Shown: positions 27,106-36,516, counted from the first letter of the stretch. The stretch: 64,000 bases of DNA from Hyphomicrobium sp. 99 (GCF_000384335.2 NZ_KQ031382.1:992001-1056000); one strand, 5' to 3'. Notes: generated from the letters alone by a model not told the origin. Numbers and translations: made by a program.

Positions 27106-29109
27106 TCACGCTCGCTGTTTTTCAAGTAACGGCTGTATCGCGCCGAGCGTCTTTGCCAGTGCGCCACCCATCGACTGCAGCGCCAGATCCGCGCCCTGCC
27201 GCATGCGCTTGGCTGCAGCCTGATCCGCGAGCAGCAACGTGACTTGCCGCGCGATGTCGTCGGAAGATCGGACTTCCACGGCGCCGCCTTCCCGGAAGAG
27301 CGCGGCGTAGGCATCGCGGAAATTGTGCGTGAACGGACCGGTCAAGACGCACGAGCCGAGACGAACCGCTTCGATCGGATTTTGTCCGCCATGCTCGACG
27401 AGCGAACCGCCGACGAGCGCAACCGGCGAGATCGAATAGAATGTTCCAAGTTCGCCGATCGTATCGGCGACGTAGATTTCGGTGTCGCTTTCTGGTGTGG
27501 AGGAGCGCGTGCGCAATTGCGTCCTGAGCCCGAGCCCGCCGAGCGACGCGGCGAGGCCACCGCCGCGCTCGGGATGACGCGGCACGATGATCGTCAGCAG
27601 TCCCTCGATCTCGCGCCGCATTAGCGAATGCGCGGCCGCGATCATGGTGTCTTCGCCGGGATGGGTGCTCGCGGCCAGAAACAGAGGTCGCCGCCCGACG
27701 GCGTTTCGCAGCGCTGCCAATGCGTCGGCGTTGATAGGAGGCGGTGGTGAATCGATTTTCAGATTGCCCGCGGTAATGACGTTCGGCGCGCCGAGACGTT
27801 GCATGGCGCGCGTAATCTGCGGGTTCTGCGATAGAACGGCTGCGAAGCGCGAAAAGAGCGGCCGGCCGACGCTCGCATATTTGCGCCAGCGATTGATGCT
27901 GCGCGGCGACATGCGTGCGTTGACGAGCACGAGTGGAATTCCTCGTTCCGCCGTGCCGAGAACGAGATTTGGCCAGATGTCGGATTCCGTGAAGATCGAG
28001 ATCGACGGCTTCCAGTGATCGAGAAAGCGATTGACGTAGTGCGGCACATCGAGCGGCACGTATTGATGAAGGGCCCGCGGCGGCAGGCGGCGGGCCGCAA
28101 TTTCCGCCGACGTCTTCGTGCCCGTCGTCAACAGAATGTGAATGTGCGGATTGGCTTCGAGCAGGCTGTCGATGAGCGGCAGGATCGCGTTCGTCTCGCC
28201 GACGCTTGCGGCATGGATCCACACCACCTGTCCCTCGGGACGCGGCTGACCGGCAAACCCGAGGCGCTCTCCGCGACGGCTCGGATCTTCCTTCCCCTGT
28301 TGACCGCGCACATTGAGAAGTAGCGGCACCGCTGGCCTGAGCGCAGCTGTTCCGGCGCGATAGGCTTTCAGAACGAGCCCCGGTTCCGGCGCCGAGCTTG
28401 CAGCGAGAACATCGAGCGGCGTGGCCCTCTTGATGTCCGCGCCCGCGAGTTCATACGCGCGGAGCGTTGCGGAATTGAGCGCGGTCTCGAGCTCGACGCG
28501 CTTGCGTTCGACCAGAGCGTCATCCGCCGTAGGCGGAACTTCGATCGGATCGCCGATGACGGCAGCGAGCGTCGAGTACGGAAGGTTGATCGTCAGCCTG
28601 CTCCACGTATCGAACGAAGCGAAACGCTTCGTCGCGAGCGCAACTGGAACGATGGGCCGACCTGACATGCGGGCAATCGTGACGATGCCGGCACCCGCGA
28701 CGCGCGCTGGCCCCGGCGGAACGTCAGCCGTCATCACCAGCGAGTTGCCTTCAGAGAGCGCCTGCAGCGACAGCCTCAGAGCCGCCGCGCCACCCCGGTC
28801 GCGCTTGCGCCAACCTGCACCCGCGCCGCGAATGAGTTGAACGTCGATGGCTTGTAATGTTTCACTGATGATCTCGGCGTCGCCGTGGCGAGCGACCATA
28901 GCAGAAATCTTGACGTTCTCCGGACGAAGCGTCGCAACCATCATGAACTGGCCATGCCAGCATGCGACGATGCAAGGATGGGCATCGGCGAGCCGCTCCA
29001 TCAGGTCCGGCGGCTCGTGAATAATCTTCGATGAGCTGGCAACGTGCCGGATAAGGCGTGCGAGCGTCTGGCCGCCAAGTCGCAAAAGCTTCTGCTTTGT
29101 CTCTGCCAT
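27106..29109 (-). CDS. waaA: Fusion of DUF374 acyltransferase and Kdo transferase (WaaA)
   Basis: The 667-residue frame joins two enzymes usually encoded separately. Residues about 40-215 match DUF374 lysophospholipid acyltransferase-like proteins (CWHGQFMM, ARHGDAEII, RGGAAALRL, TADVPPGPARVAG, GRPIVPVAL). After a linker, residues about 243-665 match Kdo transferase (GKEDPSRRGERLG, WIHAASVGE at 298-305, FTESDIWPNL, GGSLVEHGGQNPIE). WaaA moves 3-deoxy-D-manno-octulosonate onto lipid IVA. DUF374 may acylate lipid A or phospholipid. In related genomes the two genes are adjacent in this order, so a fusion by loss of stop and start is plausible. lpxK follows directly. Confidence 0.9.
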   Translation of the reverse strand: MAETKQKLLRLGGQTLARLIRHVASSSKIIHEPPDLMERLADAHPCIVACWHGQFMMVATLRPENVKISAMVARHGDAEIISETLQAIDVQLIRGAGAGWRKRDRGGAAALRLSLQALSEGNSLVMTADVPPGPARVAGAGIVTIARMSGRPIVPVALATKRFASFDTWSRLTINLPYSTLAAVIGDPIEVPPTADDALVERKRVELETALNSATLRAYELAGADIKRATPLDVLAASSAPEPGLVLKAYRAGTAALRPAVPLLLNVRGQQGKEDPSRRGERLGFAGQPRPEGQVVWIHAASVGETNAILPLIDSLLEANPHIHILLTTGTKTSAEIAARRLPPRALHQYVPLDVPHYVNRFLDHWKPSISIFTESDIWPNLVLGTAERGIPLVLVNARMSPRSINRWRKYASVGRPLFSRFAAVLSQNPQITRAMQRLGAPNVITAGNLKIDSPPPPINADALAALRNAVGRRPLFLAASTHPGEDTMIAAAHSLMRREIEGLLTIIVPRHPERGGGLAASLGGLGLRTQLRTRSSTPESDTEIYVADTIGELGTFYSISPVALVGGSLVEHGGQNPIEAVRLGSCVLTGPFTHNFRDAYAALFREGGAVEVRSSDDIARQVTLLLADQAAAKRMRQGADLALQSMGGALAKTLGAIQPLLEKQRA

Positions 29110-29316
29110 GCGGCAATGGCTGCCTTATCGTTGTAGCGCGAGAATGTGCAAGACGAAGCGTGTTTCTACTCAAGCCCCTTGCGGGTCGTAGCTATAGCGA
29201 ATAACTAGCAAGTTCAATCACGATGGACCGCGGCTTCTTGTGAACAACGAGTAGGACTTAGAGCTGGCACTATCGGCAAGGCTGCCCGCGAATCGGGAGC
29301 ATCGAGACAACTCCTG

Positions 29317-30054
29317 ATGGCAAGTCCCCTTAAAGAAGCAAAGCGTGGATTGCGCCGCACGAGCGGTGCATTTTTGCACAGTGCGGTGCACTCGCCTCCA
29401 TCCTGGCTGGGCAAGCGATTCGCGTCCGCGCTTTGCTACACCGAGATGCTTTTGATCGATTACGGCCTCGTACGGATGGTTTACAATAACCGCCATCGCG
29501 TGGGCTCCGACGCTTGGCGTTCGGCGCAGCCGGCCCCCCATCACATCGCCTGGGCACGAAAGCGCGGCATTAAGACTGTCATCAACCTTCGCGGCGAGCA
29601 ATCCTACGGCACGCGCTGGCTCGAACAGCAGGCATGCGCGCGTCATGGCTTGAAACTCGTCGATCTGACATTGCGCTCGCGCGCCGCGCCGTCACGCGCC
29701 GAATTTCAGGCGATGAAGGATGTATTGGAAAAAGTCGAATACCCGATCCTCGTCCACTGCAAATCGGGCGCCGATCGCGCTGGGTTAATGAGCGTCATGA
29801 TCAGCCATCTTCACGATGGGCTGCCAATTCGAAAAGCTCTAAACCAGCTGTCCTTGCGCTACGGGCACGTTCGCAGCGCCGATACCGGCGTGCTCGACGC
29901 CGTGTTCCACCGCTACCTCGCCGACGAAGCGCGAACGGGCATCGCGTTCTGGGATTGGATCCAAACGGTCTACGACCAGCGCGAGGTGAACAGCACGTTC
30001 AAGGCGCGCGGTTGGGCGAACCGGCTCGTCAACAACATCCTTCACCGCGAATAG
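29317..30054 (+). CDS. Dual-specificity/tyrosine phosphatase-like protein
   Basis: The 245-residue protein contains the Cys-based phosphatase loop HCKSGADRAG at 147-156 (nucleophile C148, R154), with the earlier INLRGEQSYG and a likely general-acid loop around 115-125. It resembles bacterial DSP/Siw14-like phosphatases rather than low-molecular-weight PTPs. A hydrophobic stretch near residues 37-53 may touch the membrane. It faces the opposite way to the lipid A genes on both sides. Substrates in this family include phosphoprotein, inositol phosphates and lipids, and none can be chosen here. Confidence 0.85.
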   Translation: MASPLKEAKRGLRRTSGAFLHSAVHSPPSWLGKRFASALCYTEMLLIDYGLVRMVYNNRHRVGSDAWRSAQPAPHHIAWARKRGIKTVINLRGEQSYGTRWLEQQACARHGLKLVDLTLRSRAAPSRAEFQAMKDVLEKVEYPILVHCKSGADRAGLMSVMISHLHDGLPIRKALNQLSLRYGHVRSADTGVLDAVFHRYLADEARTGIAFWDWIQTVYDQREVNSTFKARGWANRLVNNILHRE

Positions 30055-30091
30055 CGGAAGCCACAAGGTTAGCGTTGATGAATGGTCACCG

Positions 30092-31903
30092 TCACTCGGC
30101 GATCACCGCCTGCGGTCCATGCGCCGACCGGCTGAGGCGCGCATAGTAGCCCGTGCGGGCAAGAAGCTCGGAATGCGTTCCGCGCTCCACGATCTGGCCC
30201 CCATCCATCACGCAAATCATATCCGCTTTCTGGATCGTCGAAAGCCGGTGCGCGATGACGAGCGTGGTGCGCGTACGCGTGAACTTCGCAAGCGCTTCTT
30301 GAACCAGTTGCTCGCTCTCGTTATCGAGCGCGCTGGTCGCTTCGTCGAGCAGCAGGATCGGCGCATCCTTCAGAATGGCCCGCGCGAGGGCGACGCGCTG
30401 CCGTTGCCCTCCCGACAGCCTGCTGCCGCGATCGCCGATCATCGTCTGATAGCCGTTGGGCAACGCCATGATGAAGTCATGCGCCGCGGCTGCTTTCGCG
30501 GCCTCTGCGATATCCTGCGAACTCGCGCCAAGGCGGCCGAGCGCAATGTTGGCTTCGATCGTATCGTCGAACAGAGTGATGTCCTGGCTGACGATCGCAA
30601 TGTGATCGCGCAGCGACGCAAGCGTCACGTCTCTCACGTCCTGGCCATCGATGAGGATCTGGCCTTCGGTCACATCGAAGAGCCGGGGAACGAGATTGAT
30701 GATCGTCGATTTGCCCGCACCCGAGCGGCCGACGAGCGCAACGGTGGATCCGCCCGGCACGTCGAGTGTCACGTCTTGCACCGCGCGCTCGTCCGAATTC
30801 GCATCGTAGGCGAACCCGACATCGCGGAAGGCGATCCGGCCCTCGGAAACGTTGAGACGTTTAGCATTCGGCTTGTCACCGATTTTCGGCAACTCGTCGA
30901 CCAAGCCATAGAAACTTTCTGCCGCTGCTAAGCCCTCTTGCAGCCGTCCGGCAAGATTGCCGAGTGCGCGAATGGGCTGCGCCGCCATCAGCAATGCCGT
31001 AACGAAGCCCATGAAATCGCCAACCGTCGAGATGCCGTGCGAAATGCGCAGGTATGCAAACGCGACGACGCCCGCAATGGCTAGGCCACCGAGCGCTTCG
31101 AGGATCGGATCCATCCGCGCGCGCGTTTTGACCGACTTCATCTTGAGCGAGTAGATTTGCTCGAAGCTCGCATCCAAGCGGTCCGCCGCGTAATTCTCGA
31201 GCTGGAACGACTTGATCAGCCGGGCACCCGCGAGCTTTTCGGAAAGTAGCGAAGTCATGTCGCCGAGCCCGCTCTGCGTCTGCTTGGCGACGCGACGAAG
31301 CCGCTGGCTGATGGCGGCGACGGGCAAAGCCGCGAGCGGATAGACGCTCAACACAACGAGCGTCATCGCCCAGTCGAGATAGAGCATCGCGATCACGAGC
31401 GCGATCACCGAGAACGTATCGCGAAAAATCGAGTTCAACGCCGACATCATCGCGTTCTGAATGAACCCGATATCGTTCGTCAGCCGCGACATCAGACGTC
31501 CCGGCGTCTCCCGCGACAGCCGCGCGAAATCGGCACTGATGAGATGCCGGAAGGCGAGCTTCTGCATGTCGGACGTGATGCGCAGAATAAAGCGGTTCGT
31601 CGCGACGGACTGCAGATAGAGAAGGGTCGCGCGAGCAAGCGTGATGCCGACAATTGCCGCAAGAACGAACGGCAAGGCGCCGCTCTGGCCGCCCATCAGC
31701 ATGTCGAACGATTTCTTGATGATGCCAGGGTAGCCGCCGGTCACCGCCGCAAGACACGTCGTCAGAAAGAGCGTCCAGGCAAGCTGCCAGCGCCGCGGCC
31801 AAACCCAGTCGCGGACGAAACGCCGAAGGAGTTCGCGCGAAGCAGCGTCGAGACGAAGGCGGGGCCGCTGCTTCTTCTCTGGTTTGAGCAGATTTGCCGT
31901 CAC
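30092..31903 (-). CDS. MsbA-like lipid/LPS ABC exporter
   Basis: This 603-residue half-transporter is a fused membrane and ATPase protein that works as a dimer. Six membrane helices span about 40-330. The nucleotide-binding domain follows with Walker A GRSGAGKST at 392-400, the signature LSGGQRQRVALARA near 498, and Walker B ILLLDEATSALD near 518. Placement with lpxK, waaA and DUF4170 supports lipid A flipping, but other lipid or peptide substrates are possible. Its start overlaps the end of the DUF4170 gene by four bases. Confidence 0.9.
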   Translation of the reverse strand: MTANLLKPEKKQRPRLRLDAASRELLRRFVRDWVWPRRWQLAWTLFLTTCLAAVTGGYPGIIKKSFDMLMGGQSGALPFVLAAIVGITLARATLLYLQSVATNRFILRITSDMQKLAFRHLISADFARLSRETPGRLMSRLTNDIGFIQNAMMSALNSIFRDTFSVIALVIAMLYLDWAMTLVVLSVYPLAALPVAAISQRLRRVAKQTQSGLGDMTSLLSEKLAGARLIKSFQLENYAADRLDASFEQIYSLKMKSVKTRARMDPILEALGGLAIAGVVAFAYLRISHGISTVGDFMGFVTALLMAAQPIRALGNLAGRLQEGLAAAESFYGLVDELPKIGDKPNAKRLNVSEGRIAFRDVGFAYDANSDERAVQDVTLDVPGGSTVALVGRSGAGKSTIINLVPRLFDVTEGQILIDGQDVRDVTLASLRDHIAIVSQDITLFDDTIEANIALGRLGASSQDIAEAAKAAAAHDFIMALPNGYQTMIGDRGSRLSGGQRQRVALARAILKDAPILLLDEATSALDNESEQLVQEALAKFTRTRTTLVIAHRLSTIQKADMICVMDGGQIVERGTHSELLARTGYYARLSRSAHGPQAVIAE

Positions 31904-32178
31904 GTGGCTGATGTTGCCGGCTGGGCCTGCTTCAGGCCGTTAGGCTCGAGCAGCCGGTGCAGGTGCACGATGAAATACCGCATCATGGCGTTGTCGACCG
32001 AGCGCTGCGCCGCGTTCTTCCAAGCCGCATATGCCGACTGATAGTCCGGAAAGATGCCGACGATATCGAGCCCTTCGAGATCACGAAATTCGTGGCCCTC
32101 GAGCGTTTCGAGTTCGCCTCCAAAAACGAGATGCAGGAGTTGCGGCTTTGACTCGGATGAAGATGAGGTCTGGGACAT
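31900..32178 (-). CDS. DUF4170 protein
   Basis: A 92-residue protein matching DUF4170: LLHLVFGGELETLEGHEFRDL, DIVGIFPDYQSAYAAWKNAAQ, and MRYFIVHLHRLLEP. No membrane segment or known catalytic motif is visible. In Hyphomicrobiales this family sits in front of lipid A/exporter genes, as here, and its stop overlaps the exporter start (ATGA). The ATG at 32178 (MSQTSSSSES) is chosen because upstream residues carry no family match. The function is unknown. Confidence 0.85.
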   Translation of the reverse strand: MSQTSSSSESKPQLLHLVFGGELETLEGHEFRDLEGLDIVGIFPDYQSAYAAWKNAAQRSVDNAMMRYFIVHLHRLLEPNGLKQAQPATSAT

Positions 32179-32292
32179 GGACGACAGTTCGTCTCCTGAA
32201 CAAATGCGCCGGGCGTTTTTCCAAAAACCGCCTAGCCTGATAGCCGTCAACGGCGCAAAGCGTCCTTGGGCATCAGGAATGTGACGACAATG

Positions 32293-32314
32293 AGCGTAAG
32301 CTTTTGTTTACGCT
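32293..32314. promoter_or_regulatory. Inverted repeat upstream of DUF4170-exporter operon
   Basis: AGCGTAA (32293-32299) and TTACGCT (32308-32314) pair perfectly around an eight-base loop, 115 bases before the DUF4170 start and 140 bases past the ubiA stop. It may be an operator or a weak terminator for ubiA. No T-run follows on the ubiA-transcribed strand. Confidence 0.3.
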
Positions 32315-32454
32315 ATTTCTTAAGTCGATCGGAAGAGAATTCTGCCACCATCAGATCCAAAGCCAAGTAAAATGGCTCGGAACGTCAACAGTGAGACCGA
32401 ACAGCGCGGCGCGGGACCTCTCGGGCCGCGTTCCTGTGGGCGGTGAACTGATCC

Positions 32455-33480
32455 TCAGCTGAGGCCGGCGAACCACGACAGCGCCATATCCGCGACCAGC
32501 CCCGCAAAGACGGCAAGACCGACATCGCGGTTCGACTTGAAGCGCCAGAGACAGTTCGCGGGATCGTTGATATCGAGCGTCGCGACCTGCCAGGACATCT
32601 GCAGGAACACCAGAACGACCGCTAGGAAGTAGACGAGATGAGCGCCGGCGAACGCGCCCGCCGCCAGCCACAGAATTCCGGCCAATCCGTACATCGCGCC
32701 GACGAACGAAACCGTGTCTTCGCCGAAGCGCAGCGCCGTTGAGCCGAGACCGAGCAGCGCGTCGTCTTCTTTGTCCTGATGCGCGTAGATCGTGTCGTAA
32801 CCGACGGTCCAGAAAACGCAGCCCGCATAAAGAGCGAGAGCGGGAAGCCCGATCGAGCCTTTGATCGAAGCCCATCCGACGAGAGCCCCCCAATTGAAGG
32901 CAAGCCCCAGCACCAGCTGCGGATAGGATGTGACGCGCTTCGCAAACGGATAGATGGCGACGATCAAAAGCGACGCGATAGCAAGCCAGATCGTAAAGCT
33001 ATTGAAAGCGAAAAGCACGACGAGGCCAATCAGAGCCGTTGCAGCGACGAAGCTAAGCGCGGCTTCCGGCGACACTTGCCCTGACGGTAGCGGACGATTG
33101 ACGGTACGTTCGACACGGCCGTCGATGTCGCGGTCGACGAAGTCGTTATAGGCGCAACCGGAGGCGCGCATCGCGATGGCGCCGATGGCGAACAGCAGGA
33201 GATACCAAACGTTCGGCAGGTGATCGTCGGAACTAACCTGGGCGAGCGTTTGCGACCACCAGCAGGGAAACAGCAACAGCCAGGTGCCGATAGGCCGGTC
33301 CAACCGGCCGAGCCGAAGGTACGGCTGCCATGTGACCGGGGCCCAGCGGTCCACCCAGTTCCACGGCGGTGCATCCGCAACACGCAAGTTGGGCTTGGGC
33401 GAAATCTCGGCACCCGTCGTCAATTGATGTTTCTCCGGCAACGTCGAAAAAGACCTATCCGGCTCGTCGCGGCGACGCAA
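32455..33480 (-). CDS. ubiA: 4-hydroxybenzoate polyprenyltransferase
   Basis: UbiA attaches the isoprenoid tail to 4-hydroxybenzoate in ubiquinone synthesis. The 341-residue membrane protein has about eight helices and both Asp-rich motifs: NDFVDRDIDGRVERT in the first cytoplasmic loop and AHQDKEDDALLG in the second. The TTG start at 33480 gives a 40-residue hydrophilic lead-in; a TTG at 33423 would shorten it by 19 residues. It is divergent from rsmE. Confidence 0.95.
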   Translation of the reverse strand: MRRRDEPDRSFSTLPEKHQLTTGAEISPKPNLRVADAPPWNWVDRWAPVTWQPYLRLGRLDRPIGTWLLLFPCWWSQTLAQVSSDDHLPNVWYLLLFAIGAIAMRASGCAYNDFVDRDIDGRVERTVNRPLPSGQVSPEAALSFVAATALIGLVVLFAFNSFTIWLAIASLLIVAIYPFAKRVTSYPQLVLGLAFNWGALVGWASIKGSIGLPALALYAGCVFWTVGYDTIYAHQDKEDDALLGLGSTALRFGEDTVSFVGAMYGLAGILWLAAGAFAGAHLVYFLAVVLVFLQMSWQVATLDINDPANCLWRFKSNRDVGLAVFAGLVADMALSWFAGLS

Positions 33481-33540
33481 TACCGGGACATCGGTGCGAC
33501 ATAGGTTTGACTGCGAGCGAGGCTTCGATAAGACCGCACT

Positions 33541-34287
33541 ATGGCTATCCGCGACCTGACCTCAGAGCGTTTGTTTCTCGACGCTGACCTTGCCGCCGCC
33601 AAGCTCGTGGAGCTTGAGCCGCCGCAAGCGCATTATCTGACGGCCGTCCTGCGTCTCCGGCCGGGGGCGCAGCTGTTGGTTTTCAACGGCCGCGACGGCG
33701 AGTGGGTTGCAACCCTCGCCGAGACAAAAAAACGGGGTGCGACCCTGACGGTCGAGCATCAGACGCGCCCCCAGGAAACGGGCCCCGACATCGATTATCT
33801 GTTCGCGCCGCTGAAGCGGTCGCGGCTCGACTACATGGTGCAGAAGGCGACGGAAATGGGCGTTTCGCGCCTCAGACCCGTAATTACTGAAAGAACGATC
33901 GCCGAAAGAGTTAATAGCGATCGCATGCGCGCCAACGTCATCGAGGCGGCCGAGCAGTGTGGTATCCTGGATGTGCCGTCCGTCGAACCGCCGGCGAAAC
34001 TCGATGACGTTCTCGACGATTGGGATGAAGCGCGCCGTCTCATCTATTGTGACGAGCATGAGCAACTCTCCGACCCGATCGAGACTTTGGGGAAGCTCCC
34101 GGCCGGGCCGCTGGCTGTACTCATCGGACCTGAAGGCGGGTTCTCTCCTCGCGAGCGGAACCGGCTGGTCGGCAAACCATACGTGGTGCCGCTGTCCCTC
34201 GGCCCGCGAATCATGCGCGCTGATACCGCAGCTGTTGCGGCGCTCGCTCTGGTCAATGCTGTCGTCGGTGATTGGCGTCGCCGCTAA
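33541..34287 (+). CDS. rsmE: 16S rRNA (uridine-1498-N3)-methyltransferase
   Basis: RsmE methylates U1498 of 16S rRNA. The 248-residue protein has the N-terminal PUA-like domain (AHYLTAVLRLRPGAQLLVFNG) and a C-terminal SPOUT domain with a deep trefoil knot: KATEMGVSRLRPV, IGPEGGFSPRERN and LGPRIMRADTAA. The length is standard. gshA follows 102 bases downstream on the same strand. Confidence 0.96.
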   Translation: MAIRDLTSERLFLDADLAAAKLVELEPPQAHYLTAVLRLRPGAQLLVFNGRDGEWVATLAETKKRGATLTVEHQTRPQETGPDIDYLFAPLKRSRLDYMVQKATEMGVSRLRPVITERTIAERVNSDRMRANVIEAAEQCGILDVPSVEPPAKLDDVLDDWDEARRLIYCDEHEQLSDPIETLGKLPAGPLAVLIGPEGGFSPRERNRLVGKPYVVPLSLGPRIMRADTAAVAALALVNAVVGDWRRR

Positions 34288-34389
34288 CCGCGTTCTCGCA
34301 GACTCTTGCCGTTCCCGCCGGTCATCGCCATAAGGCTCAGGCTGCGGAGACTGCTCCGCGCCGGATAAGCAAGGCTAGGCCGCTCGAGA

Positions 34390-35772
34390 ATGTCGACGCG
34401 AGAACAAGGCGCTGCAAGCAAGACGATCGAGAGCCGCGAGGATCTCGTGCGCTGGATCGCGGCTGGCGAAAAGCCAAAAGCCGACTGGCGGATCGGCACC
34501 GAGCACGAAAAATTCGTATTTCGCACCGTCACGTTGGACCCCGTTCCCTACGGCGGCAACGATGGCATTCGTGCCTTGATGGAGGAGCTGATCCGCCGCT
34601 ACGGCTGGATCGCGATCAAAGAGGGCGAAAACATCATTGCCCTGAAACGTCCGGATGGCGAGAAGGGCGGCACGATCAGCCTTGAGCCCGGTGGCCAATT
34701 CGAGCTCTCGGGTGCGCCTCTCGAAACGCTTCACGAAACCGCAGCGGAAACGGACGAGCACCTGCGCGAAGTGCTCGACGTCGGCGAAGATCTGGCGATC
34801 GGATTTCTGGGCGTCGGTTTCTCGCCGAAGTGGCGTCTCGACCAGATCCCGCATATGCCCAAAAAGCGCTATCAGGTGATGACGCGCTATATGCCGACCG
34901 TCGGCAGTCGCGGCCTCGACATGATGTACCGGACGGCGACGGTTCAGGTGAACCTCGACTTTTCGTCCGAGGCCGACATGGTGAAAAAGCTGCGGGTGTC
35001 GCTCGCGCTTCAGCCGATAGCGACCGCTCTGTTCGCATCGTCGCCGTTCACCGAAGGCCGCCCAAACGGCTTCCAATCAATGCGGAGCGAAGTTTGGCTC
35101 GATACCGATAAGCGTCGCACCGGCATGCTGCCGTTCGCGTTCGAAGAGGGCATGGGCTACGAACGTTACGTCGATTACGCGCTCGATGTGCCGATGTACT
35201 TCGTCTATCGCGACGGCAATTACATAGACGTCGCCGGCTCGTCGTTCCGCGATTTCATGGCAGGTCGCCTTCCGGGCCTGAAAGGCCAGCTCCCGACCGT
35301 CGATGATTGGTCGGACCACCTCACCACGCTGTTTCCAGAGGTCCGCCTCAAACGGTTTTTAGAAATGCGAGGCGCCGACGGCGGGCGCTGGGGAACGATT
35401 ACGGCGCTCTCGGCGTTCTGGGCTGGCATTCTTTACGATGAAGCCGCGTTGGATCAGGCCTGGACCCTGATCCGCGATTGGACCACCGAAGAGCGCGAAC
35501 AGCTTAGAGCGGGCGTCCCGAAAACAGCGCTCGCAACCCCGTTCCGTAACACCACGGTGGGTAACATTGCCCGCCAGGCGCTGCGTATTTCGAGGACGGG
35601 TCTCAAGAACCGTGCGCGCATCAACGCGAAAAACCAGGACGAGACCCTCTACTTGACCCCGCTCGAGAAGATTGCTGGCAACGGGCAGACCGTTTCGGAT
35701 GAATTGCTCCGGCGATATTCCGGCGAGTGGCACGGCAACATCGACCGGATTTTCGAAGAATTTGCCTTTTGA
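34390..35772 (+). CDS. gshA: Glutamate-cysteine ligase, alphaproteobacterial/plant type
   Basis: GshA makes gamma-glutamylcysteine, the first step to glutathione. The 460-residue protein belongs to the plant/alphaproteobacterial GCL group: WRIGTEHEKFVF near residue 35, PGGQFELSGAPL near 101, RTATVQVNLDF near 180 and the later FMAGRLPGL. It is distinct from the gamma-proteobacterial GshA. A neighbouring gshB is not present, which is common because gshB usually lies elsewhere. Confidence 0.93.
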   Translation: MSTREQGAASKTIESREDLVRWIAAGEKPKADWRIGTEHEKFVFRTVTLDPVPYGGNDGIRALMEELIRRYGWIAIKEGENIIALKRPDGEKGGTISLEPGGQFELSGAPLETLHETAAETDEHLREVLDVGEDLAIGFLGVGFSPKWRLDQIPHMPKKRYQVMTRYMPTVGSRGLDMMYRTATVQVNLDFSSEADMVKKLRVSLALQPIATALFASSPFTEGRPNGFQSMRSEVWLDTDKRRTGMLPFAFEEGMGYERYVDYALDVPMYFVYRDGNYIDVAGSSFRDFMAGRLPGLKGQLPTVDDWSDHLTTLFPEVRLKRFLEMRGADGGRWGTITALSAFWAGILYDEAALDQAWTLIRDWTTEEREQLRAGVPKTALATPFRNTTVGNIARQALRISRTGLKNRARINAKNQDETLYLTPLEKIAGNGQTVSDELLRRYSGEWHGNIDRIFEEFAF

Positions 35773-35886
35773 TGATGCCGCCCGGCACGGGTGCCCTGCA
35801 GTCCCCGGTTCAGCCCATGTTCATGGTTCCGGCACTAGCTTCCGCCGCTTGCCTAGGCTCAGCCGCCCAGCACGGCCCGGGGATTT

Positions 35887-35892
35887 AGGAGG
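35887..35892 (+). promoter_or_regulatory. Strong Shine-Dalgarno site
   Basis: AGGAGG lies six bases before the GTG at 35899. This near-ideal site supports the GTG start and a real, well-translated gene. Confidence 0.65.
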
Positions 35893-35898
35893 CGGTAC

Positions 35899-36324
35899 GT
35901 GTTTGAGGCTGCATTGAAATCGCTGAAATTTGCCGGGAGAGCGTCGCTCGCTGTCCTGGCGATGTCGGCTTTTGCTGCCCAGAGCGCGCACGCCGATCCG
36001 TGCGCCGAGGCCTGTCGGTCGCAGCACAATTCCTGCCGGATGGCCGCAAAGCTCCTCTTTTCGGCGCATTGCGACGCTCAGTTGCAGTCCTGCATCACTC
36101 AATGTTTCGCTGGCGCCCGTGTCCGTGACGGACGCGATAATCGCGATGGACGCAATCCGCGGGAGGGCCGTCCTCCGGACATGCGTGACCGCGATGTCCG
36201 TGGCATGGGCGACCCGCGGGGGCAAGGTGAACCGCGCGACATGCGAGGGCCGCCGCCCCGTGAGCTTCGCGAACCTCGTGACCAAGGTGGCCAGCGTTGG
36301 CTCGGGGCCGGCGATCGTCGTTGA
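35899..36324 (+). CDS. Small exported protein with six-cysteine hairpin and Arg-rich tail
   Basis: I recognise no family. The 141-residue product has a signal peptide (about 1-32, cleavage near AHA-DP). A compact region follows with six cysteines at 35, 39, 46, 58, 65 and 69. Their spacing is a mirror image, C-x3-C-x6-C-x11-C-x6-C-x3-C, which would place three cysteines on one face of each of two helices and allow three disulfides in an antiparallel hairpin. From residue 75 on, the tail is low-complexity, rich in Arg, Asp, Gly and Pro, with repeated RDGR/RDMR-like units. The gene lies alone between gshA and glcD. Confidence 0.75.
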   Translation: MFEAALKSLKFAGRASLAVLAMSAFAAQSAHADPCAEACRSQHNSCRMAAKLLFSAHCDAQLQSCITQCFAGARVRDGRDNRDGRNPREGRPPDMRDRDVRGMGDPRGQGEPRDMRGPPPRELREPRDQGGQRWLGAGDRR

Positions 36325-36516
36325 TGAGCCTTGCGTCTTTCCGTGGGGGAGGCCGAGGGCCATATTGCCGGTCAGGGGCGCACGTGCGAGGATGATTAAC
36401 GTCTGCGGCCACGCGTCGAGGTTGCCGTGGACGCCATCGAATTCGGGCTGCTGCGTCTTGAGTGGACGCGCCCCCGAAAGCGAGCCAGCTGACATGCCTA
36501 TTGGAGACTGAGGACG

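Noticed and set aside
36325..36516. A small gene between the six-cysteine protein and glcD
   Set aside because: The frames there are continuations of shadows from the flanking genes and show no start with a ribosome site.
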